Below are positions 8,765-17,111 of a stretch of 50,527 nt of DNA, in pieces. The number at the start of each line of letters is the position of its first letter. Positions within the stretch are counted from its first letter, which is position 1. A model generated the notes under the pieces. It had not been told where the DNA came from. It saw only the letters and a list, made by a program, of their open reading frames with translations, and ran no database searches. The position numbers and the translations under genes were made by a program. Where the stretch lies: the NCBI RefSeq assembly GCF_016583625.1, contig NZ_NRRN01000021.1, positions 1 to 50,527 of the forward strand. The letters are read 5' to 3'. This DNA is from Halorhodospira abdelmalekii (GTDB lineage Bacteria; Pseudomonadota; Gammaproteobacteria; Nitrococcales; Halorhodospiraceae).

Positions 8765-9299
8765 GGTCGAGGACCTCGTTCGGTCGCGGCCAGCGCCAAT
8801 TGGCGAGGGTGACCGACTCTGGAACCATCTTCAGGGTGGCCGTCGGGCAGACGTCGATACAGGCGGTGCAGCCGGAGCACGCCTCCGGCAAGACGCCGTG
8901 GATCTGGTTGGGCGCACCGACGATGGCGTCGGTCGGACAGACTTTGATGCACTTCAGGCAGCCGCTGCAGAGCTCTTCGTCGACGACCTTGGCGATCAGA
9001 CGCGGGCCGCAGCACTGCGCCCCGTAGGTCAGTGGTCGACCGGTAATCCGTGCCAACTCCTCAGCGAGCGCCCGCCCGCCGGGGGGGCAGAAATCGAGCG
9101 GCAGTTCACCGGCGGCGACCATGCTGGCGCCGGCGGCACAACCGGGGTAACCGCACTGCCCGCAGTTGGTGCCGGGGAGCGCACGATTGACCTCCTCCTC
9201 GATGGCGTCCGGTTCGCCCTTGAGATAGTGGTGGGCGATGGCGAGCAGCCAGCCTAGAGCGATGGCCATGAGTGTTAGAACCAGCATCGCGGCATACAT
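8754..9299 (-). CDS. rnfB: Electron transport complex subunit RnfB
   Basis: RnfB is the iron-sulphur subunit that exchanges electrons with ferredoxin. The 181-residue protein has an N-terminal membrane anchor (about 3-24), a 4Fe-4S cluster site with Cys46/49/54/71 in NCGQCGYPGC, and two bacterial ferredoxin motifs, Cys111/114/117/121 and Cys141/144/147/151. It lies 6 bp after rnfA and overlaps rnfC by 11 bp. Length and cysteine spacing are normal for the gammaproteobacterial family. Confidence 0.95.
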   Translation of the reverse strand: MYAAMLVLTLMAIALGWLLAIAHHYLKGEPDAIEEEVNRALPGTNCGQCGYPGCAAGASMVAAGELPLDFCPPGGRALAEELARITGRPLTYGAQCCGPRLIAKVVDEELCSGCLKCIKVCPTDAIVGAPNQIHGVLPEACSGCTACIDVCPTATLKMVPESVTLANWRWPRPNEVLDHAT

Positions 9300-9305
9300 C
9301 GGCGA

Positions 9306-9887
9306 TCAACCTCCTGGCAGTCCAATCAGGCCCATAAAGGCGAGCGAGAGCAGGCCGGCGACGATGAAGGCGATCGGTGCCCCCTGAAAGGCGTCCGGGA
9401 CGGCGGCACAGGCCAGCCGCTGACGCAAGCCGGCAAAGAGCACCAGTACCAGGGTGAAACCGACCGCGGCACCGAAGCCGAAGAGCACGCTCTCAAGAAA
9501 GGTGTGCGCCTCCTGGATATTGAGAAGCGCTACTCCGAGCACTGCGCAATTGGTGGTAATCAGCGGTAAAAAGACCCCGAGCACCTGGTGCAAGGTCGGG
9601 CTGAGGCGGGCGACGGCCATCTCGGTAAACTGCACGGTTCCGGCGATGACCAGAATGAAGGTCAGAATGCGGAGAAACTCAAGCTCGAAGGGGATGAGGA
9701 TGGCCGTCTCGATGGCCCAGCCTGCGGCGGCGGCCAAGGTCAGCACGAAGGTCGTCGCCAGCCCCATGCCGAGCGCGGTATCGAGGCGGTTCGAGACCCC
9801 CATGAAGGGACAGAGCCCCAGAAAGAGGGTGAGGACGACGTTGTTGACCAGTGCAACCCCGATCAGGAGTAAAAGGTAGTCGGCCAT
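9306..9887 (-). CDS. rnfA: Electron transport complex subunit RnfA, first gene of the operon
   Basis: RnfA is an integral membrane subunit homologous to RnfE but inserted in the opposite orientation. The 193-residue protein has six membrane segments and the two signature stretches [13 protein letters not shown] (near 23-35) and [14 protein letters not shown] (near 107-120). It is the first gene of rnfABCDGE-rnfH-rseC. A sigma-54 type promoter lies 36-51 bp upstream of its ATG and two NifA-type activator sites lie farther upstream, so expression with the nif regulon is expected. Confidence 0.95.
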   Translation of the reverse strand: MADYLLLLIGVALVNNVVLTLFLGLCPFMGVSNRLDTALGMGLATTFVLTLAAAAGWAIETAILIPFELEFLRILTFILVIAGTVQFTEMAVARLSPTLHQVLGVFLPLITTNCAVLGVALLNIQEAHTFLESVLFGFGAAVGFTLVLVLFAGLRQRLACAAVPDAFQGAPIAFIVAGLLSLAFMGLIGLPGG

Positions 9888-9922
9888 GAAGTGGACTCCG
9901 CAGACTGCGTTGCCAAAGACTC

Positions 9923-9938
9923 TGCATCAGGTGTGCCA
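9923..9938 (-). promoter_or_regulatory. Sigma-54 promoter for rnfA
   Basis: On the minus strand the sequence reads TGGCACACCTGATGCA. The -24 element TGGCAC is perfect, and the invariant GG and GC are separated by exactly 10 bases. The -12 element is ATGCA instead of TTGCA. Transcription would begin about 12 bp beyond the -12 GC, roughly 20-25 bp before the rnfA ATG. Confidence 0.8.
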
Positions 9939-10123
9939 GCGGTTGAGTTGGCAAAGTGGCTGGGGGCCGATGCGCGGCGTGCGCTGCCGGTGGCAATGGT
10001 TTGCTACGGGTGTGCAAGAGGGTAGCGGTTGCCGCATCTACTGCACCGCTGCGGTGCGGATGCACCGCGTAGGGGCAGAGCGGAGTGGGGCGCAGCGAAG
10101 TGTTGTTGACCGGCTGTAAACCG

Positions 10124-10139
10124 TGTTGCAAACCGAACA
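10124..10139. promoter_or_regulatory. NifA upstream activator site 1
   Basis: The sequence TGTTGCAAACCGAACA fits TGT-N10-ACA, the NifA binding consensus. It is about 186 bp upstream of the rnfA -24 element and 162 bp upstream of the nifA ATG. The internal T of the extended consensus (TGT-N4-T-N5-ACA) is A here. Confidence 0.7.
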
Positions 10140-10155
10140 GGCACTTCGTCGCGTT

Positions 10156-10171
10156 TGTCGCTTGCTCGACA
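10156..10171. promoter_or_regulatory. NifA upstream activator site 2
   Basis: The sequence TGTCGCTTGCTCGACA matches the full consensus TGT-N4-T-N5-ACA. It is 32 bp from site 1, close to three helical turns, so two NifA dimers could sit on the same DNA face. Being nearly symmetric, it could serve rnfA, nifA or both. Confidence 0.75.
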
Positions 10172-10300
10172 GAGACGGAACACCTCTTGCATCGAACTGA
10201 GTGGCTGTAGGATCAGGCAAAGATATTTATTTGTGGAAACCATTGTTTTTGCTAATCGATGCCGCAGAGGGTTGCGGTCTTCGGTTCGGGGAGGGATTCA

Positions 10301-11968
10301 ATGACCAGTCGCGAACAGGCTCGCAGCGAACTGCTAGAGAGTGAGCTTGAAGCCCTCTATCAAGTCAGCCGGGTGTTGTCGCACTCGCTCAATCTGCGCG
10401 AGACCTTGCAGGCGGTGCTGGAAGTGCTGCACGAGTGCGCTGGAATGCGCTCCGGTATGGTGGCACTGCGCGACCCAGTGCGCGGTGAGTCGATCGTGCG
10501 CGCGCTGCACGGCGGGGTGCCGGTCACTGAGGTTAGCTACCGGCCCGGCGAGGGGGTCATCGGGGCGATCCTCGCTGCCGCCGAACCGGTGGTGGTCCAG
10601 CGCATCGCCGATGAGCCCCGCTTCCTCGATCGGCTCGGGCTCTATAACCCCGATCTGCCCTTTGTCGGTGTGCCGATCAGCGGTGCCAGCCACCAAGAGG
10701 CGCCGGTCGGGGTGCTTGCCGCGCAACCGGCCGCGGCCGAGGGGGCACTGCTCGCCGAGCGTACGCGGTTTATGCAGATGGTGGCGAACCTGGTGGCCCA
10801 GACGGTGCGCTTGGCCGGGCGGGTCGGGCGCGAACAGGAGGCGATCGCTGCTGAACGCGACCGGTTGCGCCGGGAGATGCAGGGCCACTACGGTTTTGAG
10901 AACATCGTCGGCCACACCCGGGCGATGCGGCGGGTCTTCGAGCAGGTGCGTCGGGTGGCGCAGTGGAACACCACGGTGCTGCTGCGAGGGGAGTCGGGCA
11001 CCGGCAAAGAGCTCATCGCCCATGCGATCCACTACAACTCACCCCGTGTCAACGCCCCCTTCGTCAAGCTCAACTGCGCAGCCCTCCCCGATAGCCTGTT
11101 GGAGAGCGAGCTCTTCGGCCATGAGAAGGGGGCCTTTACCGGCGCGGTGCAGAGCCGAGTCGGGCGTTTTGAGCAGGCCCACGGCGGTACGATCTTCCTC
11201 GATGAGATGGGCGAGATCTCGCCGGCTTTTCAGGCGAAGCTGCTGCGGGTGCTGCAGGAGGGGGAGTTGGAGCGACTCGGCAGCACCCGCACGCGGCACG
11301 TCGATGTGCGGGTGCTCGCTGCGACCAACCGCGATCTTGAGACTGCGGTGGCGGCGGGTGAGTTTCGCGAAGACCTCTACTATCGACTCAACGTCATGTC
11401 GATCCGGTTGCCGACGCTGCGCGAGCGGGTCGAGGATATCCCCGATCTGGCCCGCTTTCTGATCGATAAGATCGCCGCAGCGCAAGATCGGACGCTCGAG
11501 ATCAGCGACGGGGCGCTGCGGACGCTGATGCGGCACCGCTGGCCGGGCAACGTCCGCGAGTTGGAGAACACCCTGGAGCGTGCCGCCATCATGAGCGAGG
11601 GCGGGCGGATCGATGCCGAGGCGCTGGCGTTGGCCGGCCTCTCCGCCGAGACGGCGCCAGGAGCGACGGCGCCGGCAGCAGCCGGTGGTCCCAATAGCCC
11701 GAGTCGCCTGGGCCACCCGAGCAGCCCGAATCACGCGAGTGAGCCGGGCAGCGAGTCGGAGGGGAGCGCTCAGGGTGGCCCCGATCGCACGCCTGCCGAA
11801 CTTCTTCCCGATCCGCACGACCCGCACCTCGATGAGCGCGAGCGGGTCATCGCCGCCCTCGAGCGCGCCGGGTGGGTGCAGGCCAAGGCGGCGCGTATTC
11901 TAGGGATGACCCCACGGCAGGTCGCCTATCGGATCAAGACGTTGAATATCGAGGTCAAGAGCCTGTAG
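10301..11968 (+). CDS. nifA: Nif-specific transcriptional activator NifA
   Basis: NifA is the sigma-54 dependent activator of nitrogen-fixation genes. The 555-residue product has a GAF domain (about 15-175), an AAA+ domain (about 205-435) with Walker A GESGTGKE at 230-237, the sigma-54 contact loop GAFTGA at 277-282 and the FLDEMGEI Walker B region near 302-309, and a Fis-type helix-turn-helix at the C terminus ([17 protein letters not shown]). I chose ATG 10301 because GGGGAGGG lies 6-13 bp upstream; the frame is open to 10259. The linker at about 448-510 is long and Pro/Ser/Gly-rich. It lacks the Cys-X4-Cys motif of oxygen-sensitive NifA proteins, so oxygen control would need another partner such as NifL, which is not next to it. 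Its 3' end overlaps the convergent permease gene by 14 bp. Confidence 0.95.
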   Translation: MTSREQARSELLESELEALYQVSRVLSHSLNLRETLQAVLEVLHECAGMRSGMVALRDPVRGESIVRALHGGVPVTEVSYRPGEGVIGAILAAAEPVVVQRIADEPRFLDRLGLYNPDLPFVGVPISGASHQEAPVGVLAAQPAAAEGALLAERTRFMQMVANLVAQTVRLAGRVGREQEAIAAERDRLRREMQGHYGFENIVGHTRAMRRVFEQVRRVAQWNTTVLLRGESGTGKELIAHAIHYNSPRVNAPFVKLNCAALPDSLLESELFGHEKGAFTGAVQSRVGRFEQAHGGTIFLDEMGEISPAFQAKLLRVLQEGELERLGSTRTRHVDVRVLAATNRDLETAVAAGEFREDLYYRLNVMSIRLPTLRERVEDIPDLARFLIDKIAAAQDRTLEISDGALRTLMRHRWPGNVRELENTLERAAIMSEGGRIDAEALALAGLSAETAPGATAPAAAGGPNSPSRLGHPSSPNHASEPGSESEGSAQGGPDRTPAELLPDPHDPHLDERERVIAALERAGWVQAKAARILGMTPRQVAYRIKTLNIEVKSL

Positions 11969-14276
11969 CGCTCGGGTGACTGCGGTGACCATGGTGGTTA
12001 CGGCGCTGATGGAGCAGCGTCAGGATCGCCGGCAGGACCAGCAGATCGAAGAGCCAGGCCGCGCCAATGCCGGCGGCGGTGAGCAGCCCAAAGGTGCTCG
12101 TCGGGGTGAACCCCGAAAAAGTGAGCCAGAGCATCTGTGCGCCGAGGATCACGGTGGTGGCCGTGACCGCTCGACCGGCGCGCCGGTAGGTGTGGAGCAG
12201 GGCGCGGCCGTGGCCAAAACCGGCGCTGCGGCGGTTTAGATAGCCGTAATAGAGGTGAATGGTGTCGTCGACAGCGATGCCGAGGACGATGGCGGCGATC
12301 ATCGCGGTGACCACATTGAGACTCAGACCGCCGAGGCCGAGGATCACCACCACACAGAAGACGGGGAAAAGGTTTGGCAGCATGCCGATGGCCGCGCGCT
12401 GAAAGGAGCGCCACAGCAGCGCCATCAGCAGGAAGATCAGGGCACTGGCAAGGAGTAAGCCGTACAGCTGACCGCGCATAATCCGATGCTGATTCTGGCT
12501 GAGCAGATAGGCGGTGCCGGCCAGTTGGGTCTGGTCTGGTTGCCACCCCTGCGCGGCAAGCGTCTCTTCGATCTCAGCGGCGAAGCGGTTGATCGCTTGC
12601 GAGCCGCGTATCTTGAGAGAGACGCTGATCCGGGCGATTTGAAAGTTCCGATCGACCCGATCGTAGAGATCGGCACCATCGTAGAGCAGCAGATACTGCG
12701 AAATCAGTGCACGACTATCGGGGAGGGTGCGGTAGTCGGGGTCTTCGTTGTGCAGCGCCCAGTGCAACTCCTCTAAGGTGTCGAGCATAGAGCGCGTCCG
12801 ATCGACTTCGGGGCGTGCTTCGAGCCAGTCGCGCATGGCCGCGATTCGTTCGAGTTGGTCGGGCTCAACGAAGGTGTCACGCCCATCTCCGATAAAGACG
12901 ATATCGACGACACTGGTGCCGTGAAAGTGCTCGGCAAATTGCTCCGTGGCTGCCACTGTCGGGTGTTCATCCGGTAGAAAGCGCAGCAGGTCGGCGTCGG
13001 CCTCAATGCGAAAAATGTGCGGTGTGCCGATCACGACGACGATCAGGGCTGCGGCGAGCGTGGTGCGTGGGTGGTGATACGCCCACAGCATCAGGCGGCA
13101 GATCGGGCGCTCGAGAAGACTGACCCCCTGTGTCGAGAGCGGCCACGATCGACGATCCCAGCGAGCGAAGATCGCCGGCAGCACCCACAGTACGGCGACG
13201 TACTGCACCAGTACCGCGGCCGCTGCGGACTGGCCAAAGACCCCCGCCGGCTGCGGGCTGATGGAGAGCGAGAGAAAGGCGGCGGCTGTAGTCAGGGCGG
13301 TGAAGAGCGCTGGACGACGGATTGCCGTGTGCGCCCGGGCGATCCGTTCCCTGCCCGTGTGGCCAAGTTGTGCCTGTCGGGTCAACGCGTTACAGAGATG
13401 GACTAACAGCGCAACCGTTAAGGCGATCACCAGCGGGATGAGGATGGCCGAAGCCATGGTGAAGGCGTGTCCGGTGGCGGCGGTAACCGCTAGGCCGCTG
13501 CCCAGCGAGGCGCTGATAACCGCCAGGGTGGCTGCTACGGCCAACCAACGGCGAAACATCCACAACATCAAACCCAGACCGGTCGCCAACGAGAGCGGGA
13601 CGAAGAGCCAGACGTCCTGGATGGTGGCATCGATCTGTGCCAAGTTGATCGCGATGGTGCCGGTGAGGCTCACGCGCTCACGGGTGATGTCGCTCTCGGC
13701 GAGGGCCTCTTCGAAGGCGTCGTGCAATACCTGGCGTTGCGCGCTGCCGATGTGCTCACCGGGCTGCATCACCAGTGCCACGCGGCTGCCGTCGTGAGCG
13801 ACAAGGCTGCCGGCGACCAGCGGGTTGCTCTGCAGCCGTTCAAGACGCTCAGCGTGTGTCAGTCCAGCGCGCTCGACCGGGCCGAGCAAGCGCTCGCTGC
13901 GCAGCTGGTCGTCGCGACCGCGCAGTCTCTCCGAGTGGGTTGGCGAGTAGAGGCGACTGACCAGCGGATGAGCCGCCATCGTCTCGCTAATCTGTCCTAG
14001 ATCGTCGAGAAAGACGTCGCTAAGTCCCGTATCATCAAGGGCAAAGATCGCAATCAAGCTGGCGTTGCGCGGAAAGTGTTCACGCAGTTGCTGTTCGAAC
14101 TCAAACGCAGGGTCGTCTTTGGGGATGAAGTCTTCAGCGCTGGTGCTCATCTCGAGTTCGGAGATCGCCCAGGTCAGTGGCACGATGGCAAGCAGCAGCA
14201 GGATTAGCAGTGCCAGTGGGGCGGGCAAGCGCAGCGCGAGCGGCAGCGAGGGGTGTGCGGGGTTGGGGCGTCTCAA
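11955..14276 (-). CDS. RND/MMPL family transporter permease
   Basis: This 773-residue inner-membrane protein has the two-fold architecture of the MMPL branch of RND exporters: an N-terminal helix (about 18-38), a large periplasmic loop (about 40-215), five or six membrane helices (about 218-375), a further helix (about 396-416), a second periplasmic loop (about 420-620) and a final helix bundle. The [17 protein letters not shown] motif in the second half is typical of the family. Related proteins move lipids, hopanoids or other hydrophobic molecules; the substrate here is unknown. It is the last of three genes with a LolA-like periplasmic protein and an outer-membrane protein, suggesting an envelope lipid-transport unit. 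It interrupts the nif region on the opposite strand. Confidence 0.88.
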   Translation of the reverse strand: MRRPNPAHPSLPLALRLPAPLALLILLLLAIVPLTWAISELEMSTSAEDFIPKDDPAFEFEQQLREHFPRNASLIAIFALDDTGLSDVFLDDLGQISETMAAHPLVSRLYSPTHSERLRGRDDQLRSERLLGPVERAGLTHAERLERLQSNPLVAGSLVAHDGSRVALVMQPGEHIGSAQRQVLHDAFEEALAESDITRERVSLTGTIAINLAQIDATIQDVWLFVPLSLATGLGLMLWMFRRWLAVAATLAVISASLGSGLAVTAATGHAFTMASAILIPLVIALTVALLVHLCNALTRQAQLGHTGRERIARAHTAIRRPALFTALTTAAAFLSLSISPQPAGVFGQSAAAAVLVQYVAVLWVLPAIFARWDRRSWPLSTQGVSLLERPICRLMLWAYHHPRTTLAAALIVVVIGTPHIFRIEADADLLRFLPDEHPTVAATEQFAEHFHGTSVVDIVFIGDGRDTFVEPDQLERIAAMRDWLEARPEVDRTRSMLDTLEELHWALHNEDPDYRTLPDSRALISQYLLLYDGADLYDRVDRNFQIARISVSLKIRGSQAINRFAAEIEETLAAQGWQPDQTQLAGTAYLLSQNQHRIMRGQLYGLLLASALIFLLMALLWRSFQRAAIGMLPNLFPVFCVVVILGLGGLSLNVVTAMIAAIVLGIAVDDTIHLYYGYLNRRSAGFGHGRALLHTYRRAGRAVTATTVILGAQMLWLTFSGFTPTSTFGLLTAAGIGAAWLFDLLVLPAILTLLHQRRNHHGHRSHPSATGS

Positions 14277-14356
14277 GCCGAGGCTCCGATCCTTATTCTT
14301 ATGTGCGCCACGCGATGGGCGGGCGTGGGCGATAGCGCCGACAACAGTCCAATAGG

Positions 14357-15919
14357 TCAGTGATAGTGGATACGCCAGCCGAGTAGGACCAAATCGTGAT
14401 GCCGATAGTAGCCGATTGGGGTGTGGCGAGCACCGTCGAACCAGTGTACCTCAGCGAAAAACTCTTGTGCGTCGCGTCCGAGGTAGGCCACTTGCGGGTT
14501 GAGGTAGCGCTGACGCGGCTCGTAACCGAGCAGATAGCGTAAGCGGGTTCGCCAGCGTTGTCGCTGCCAGTACCGCTCCAAACCACCACTCACGGTATAG
14601 GCGTGAGCGGGGTCAAGAAGCGCTCGGTCGTCGAGGCGGTGATCGCCGGAGAGCTGCACGATTAAGCGCACCTCGGATTCGAACGGAAAGGTCTCGAAAG
14701 CGACGGCCCATTCGAAGCCGGGAACGGTCGTGTAGTCGAGCTGCGCAGTGGTTGCCGGGACGTCGCTGAGCCAAGCGGCCTCTGCGCGCCAGACCGTATC
14801 GCGCCACGTCCAGGCTAGATCGCCACCGAAGATCGTTGCGTAGGGGTAGCGGGCGCGCACCGTCAGCGGTGTTCCGCTGCCGGCGATGCGCTCCCAGAGT
14901 GCCGCTGCGCCCTCTTCGTCAATTGCCTCGCGCAGCTGCTGTGGGAGTTCGCCGCGGGTCAATGCGGTGCGCAAGTGCGGTGGCACCTCCGGGCCGAGCT
15001 CGTAGTAGGGCATGCTGCGCCGGGCGCGCTGGGCGCTCAGCGCGTAGTCGATTTGGGGGGTCGAGCCGCGCAGGCGGAGGCCGGCGCCACCGCTGCCGGA
15101 GGGGGTGTCGTCGATGATCGTGGCAATGCCGAGCCACGGAGCCAGTGCCGGGTCGAGGTCGATACCGGCGACGAGGCCACGGTGCTGGTCGACTGGATAC
15201 CAGGGGTCGTCGGCTTCGGGAAGGCGTGCGGCACGAAAATAGGGTAGCCACAACCATTCGGTGTCGATGTGATCTCCGAAGTGCTCCCAGCGCAGTGCTG
15301 GGATGGGCAGTTGTTCGCTGCGGTCGCCGACCGGAAAGTGGCGCCGATCGTGTGCTGCCAAGCGGTTGGTGGGCGGGCGGTAGTCCATCTGTCCCCAGCG
15401 GACGCGCTGAGCGCCGAGAGTGATCCGCTGCTTGGCGGTGCGATACCGCACAAAACTCTCATCGTAGTCGCCCGAGGCCTCCCAATCGTTGCTGCGCTCA
15501 CTACCGTGTTGGCGCTCGGCGTAGAGGCGCAGGCCGAGGTGCAGATCCCAGTCTGGGTGGGGTAGCCACTCGATGTGGGTGGTGAAGTCGAGTAGTGCGG
15601 CGCGCTCGGCTGGTCGCTCGGCATCGATCCACTGTAGTCCTTCACTCCGTACTACCGTCGATGCAAGTTGGGGCAGGTTCTGGGGGGCGTGAGCACTGCT
15701 GGCACTGCCATGAACCGCGCTAGGGACGGTTGCATCCAGGGGCCGTTCGATGGCGAAAGAAGAGGGGCTACAAAGGGATAGCAGGCACGCCGACAAGCTT
15801 AGCAGGGACGAATGGCGCCATGGGGCGGTTCGTGTCGCAGCCGATGATCGGTGCGCGCAGCCACATCGCAGCGGTTCGACGGCGGAGGCGGCTAAGCCGG
15901 CGTTCGAGTCGGCGCTCAT
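14357..15919 (-). CDS. Probable outer-membrane beta-barrel protein of an RND cassette
   Basis: I do not recognise a named function. The 520-residue product starts with a basic region and a hydrophobic stretch ending CSPSSFA (about 36-57), consistent with a signal peptide. The mature part has many alternating aromatic/polar strands, frequent Trp and Tyr, and a C-terminal strand ending in VLLGWRIHYH, as in outer-membrane porin-like proteins of the DUF1302 kind found beside MMPL permeases. The frame extends to a TTG at 15970 that overlaps the upstream gene, but ATG 15919 leaves a more normal signal sequence. It lies between a LolA-like protein and an MMPL permease on the same strand. Confidence 0.65.
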   Translation of the reverse strand: MSADSNAGLAASAVEPLRCGCAHRSSAATRTAPWRHSSLLSLSACLLSLCSPSSFAIERPLDATVPSAVHGSASSAHAPQNLPQLASTVVRSEGLQWIDAERPAERAALLDFTTHIEWLPHPDWDLHLGLRLYAERQHGSERSNDWEASGDYDESFVRYRTAKQRITLGAQRVRWGQMDYRPPTNRLAAHDRRHFPVGDRSEQLPIPALRWEHFGDHIDTEWLWLPYFRAARLPEADDPWYPVDQHRGLVAGIDLDPALAPWLGIATIIDDTPSGSGGAGLRLRGSTPQIDYALSAQRARRSMPYYELGPEVPPHLRTALTRGELPQQLREAIDEEGAAALWERIAGSGTPLTVRARYPYATIFGGDLAWTWRDTVWRAEAAWLSDVPATTAQLDYTTVPGFEWAVAFETFPFESEVRLIVQLSGDHRLDDRALLDPAHAYTVSGGLERYWQRQRWRTRLRYLLGYEPRQRYLNPQVAYLGRDAQEFFAEVHWFDGARHTPIGYYRHHDLVLLGWRIHYH

Positions 15920-15947
15920 GGTGTTCGTGGGTGGAGCTCGGCCTTGC

Positions 15948-16829
15948 TCAGGGGCGGAAGGGGCGCTCAACCATAGGATCCTCTAAGGCGCGTCGGGTAA
16001 AGAGACGATCGGGGATGGTCTCTTCGTAGCGAGTGCTGAGGTTGAGCAGACGGGTCTGGTGACCCGACTCCAGGTCTTCCATCACCGTTTCGGTGATCGT
16101 CCAGTAGCCCTCGATCTTCTCCACAGCAAGAACTTGGTAGCGTTTGAATGGTGTGTCGGCCGGTGTCGATCCGGTTCCTCCGGTTGGCGCAAAGTAGTCG
16201 ACGCGCAGCGGTATGGCGCGTTCCGGATCGATCCAGATTAAGCGCTTGGCGTAGACCGAAGAGTGGGGGTCGTGTGGAATGCTGGAAACGATCTCGGTCT
16301 CAATCCCATTAAGGGAGGCTGTACCTTGCCAAATGTGGTCATCCATTTCGGCTGCGCGATCTCGCAAGTCCTCATAGAAGAAATCGGACCCGGCGAAACG
16401 AGCTCCGCGCTGACCGCTGGGAATACGCCGGGTCATATTGCGCGCTGGCAAATAGACCCACTGTTCGCTGTTTGCCGTGCCCTCGCCGATGGTCAGTAGA
16501 CCCATGCCGGCGATATCGGCCGGGGCGCTAAAGCGAATCAGCGAGGCTGCGGTCTGGTCGGCTGAGCCAGCGCTGCGGCGAAAGGAGTAGAGTTCGCGGA
16601 CCCTCGGGTCGCGCCCCGGTTCAAGCAGTTCCATGCGATGGTGGATTACCCTGCGCTCCCCGCGTGGGCGCTGTTCGACCGCCTCAGCAAGGGCGCTGCC
16701 GCGTTCGCGGGCACTGACCGACGCCTCTTCGGCCGCGGCGATCGGCGTCGCTGCCAGCGCGGTCAGCCACGCCACGGGCAGCAGCAGGGTGAGTAGCAGC
16801 CATCGAGCTGATAGCAGCCGCATGTCCAT
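15948..16829 (-). CDS. LolA-like outer membrane lipoprotein-sorting family protein
   Basis: The 293-residue product begins with a signal peptide (LLLTLLLPVAWLTALAATPIAAA) and continues with a fold segment of the periplasmic LolA-like family that is annotated as outer-membrane lipoprotein-sorting protein. Typical pieces are SLIRFSAPADIAGMGLL, WVYLPA and the GSDFFYEDL segment. Such proteins sit in operons with MMPL permeases and are thought to shuttle lipids across the periplasm. The start is uncertain: ATG 16829 or 16823 gives a standard signal peptide, while the frame stays open to 17033 with another ATG at 16934. It is the first gene of the three-gene cassette. Confidence 0.75.
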   Translation of the reverse strand: MDMRLLSARWLLLTLLLPVAWLTALAATPIAAAEEASVSARERGSALAEAVEQRPRGERRVIHHRMELLEPGRDPRVRELYSFRRSAGSADQTAASLIRFSAPADIAGMGLLTIGEGTANSEQWVYLPARNMTRRIPSGQRGARFAGSDFFYEDLRDRAAEMDDHIWQGTASLNGIETEIVSSIPHDPHSSVYAKRLIWIDPERAIPLRVDYFAPTGGTGSTPADTPFKRYQVLAVEKIEGYWTITETVMEDLESGHQTRLLNLSTRYEETIPDRLFTRRALEDPMVERPFRP

Positions 16830-16966
16830 TCGCTGGGGTCGATGCTCATGGCGCAGCGGTTGTGTGCGCTTAACGGCGCTCGCACCAAGCTGGAAGAGGG
16901 GAGAGCGGAGGCGGTAGGAGTCGGGGTGCGGCATGGTGATGAATCCTACATGCGGGCCGGAGTCGG

Positions 16967-16982
16967 TGTTTCGTAGCCGACA
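16967..16982. promoter_or_regulatory. NifA upstream activator site for nifB
   Basis: The sequence TGTTTCGTAGCCGACA matches TGT-N4-T-N5-ACA exactly. Its centre is about 110 bp upstream of the expected nifB transcription start, the usual distance for NifA sites. Confidence 0.8.
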
Positions 16983-17027
16983 GCCAGGGTTTGATTGGGG
17001 GCGTAAGTGAGCCTTTCGAGCATACAA

Positions 17028-17040
17028 ATTCAATCGATTA
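17028..17040 (+). promoter_or_regulatory. Probable IHF site between NifA site and nifB promoter
   Basis: ATTCAATCGATTA matches the IHF consensus WATCAA-N4-TTR at all but one constrained position. It lies in an AT-rich patch between the NifA site and the sigma-54 promoter, where IHF bends DNA to bring NifA to the polymerase. Confidence 0.6.
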
Positions 17041-17057
17041 GGGCAGTAACTTAGGTT

Positions 17058-17073
17058 TCGGCATGGACCTTGC
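17058..17073 (+). promoter_or_regulatory. Sigma-54 promoter for the nifBVWZM operon
   Basis: The sequence TCGGCATGGACCTTGC, followed by T, has GG and GC exactly 10 bases apart and a perfect -12 element (TTGCT). The -24 element is CGGCAT against the consensus TGGCAC. Transcription would begin near 17085, leaving an AAAGGAGG ribosome site in the leader of nifB. Confidence 0.8.
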
Positions 17074-17111
17074 TAAAGATAGCACAAGATGTCAAAGGAG
17101 GTTTGTGCCCC

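Larger units (their letters stand above)
9888..10300. other. Divergent rnfA-nifA control region
   Basis: This 413-bp gap has no convincing gene. It contains the rnfA sigma-54 promoter and two TGT-N10-ACA sites, each listed separately. It also has short repeats around 10041-10068, where TGCACCGC occurs twice around an inverted GCGGTGC. I do not see a sigma-54 promoter with correct spacing facing nifA, nor a convincing sigma-70 promoter; an AT-rich patch at 10222-10256 is the most likely place for nifA initiation. Confidence 0.6.

Noticed and set aside
9991-10006. Plus-strand TGGCAATGGTTTGCTA resembling a sigma-54 promoter for nifA
   Set aside because: The GG to GC spacing is 9 bases and not 10, which sigma-54 does not normally accept.
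9886-10119. A 77-codon ORF on the plus strand in the rnfA-nifA gap
   Set aside because: It runs through the rnfA promoter, has no ribosome site and matches no family.
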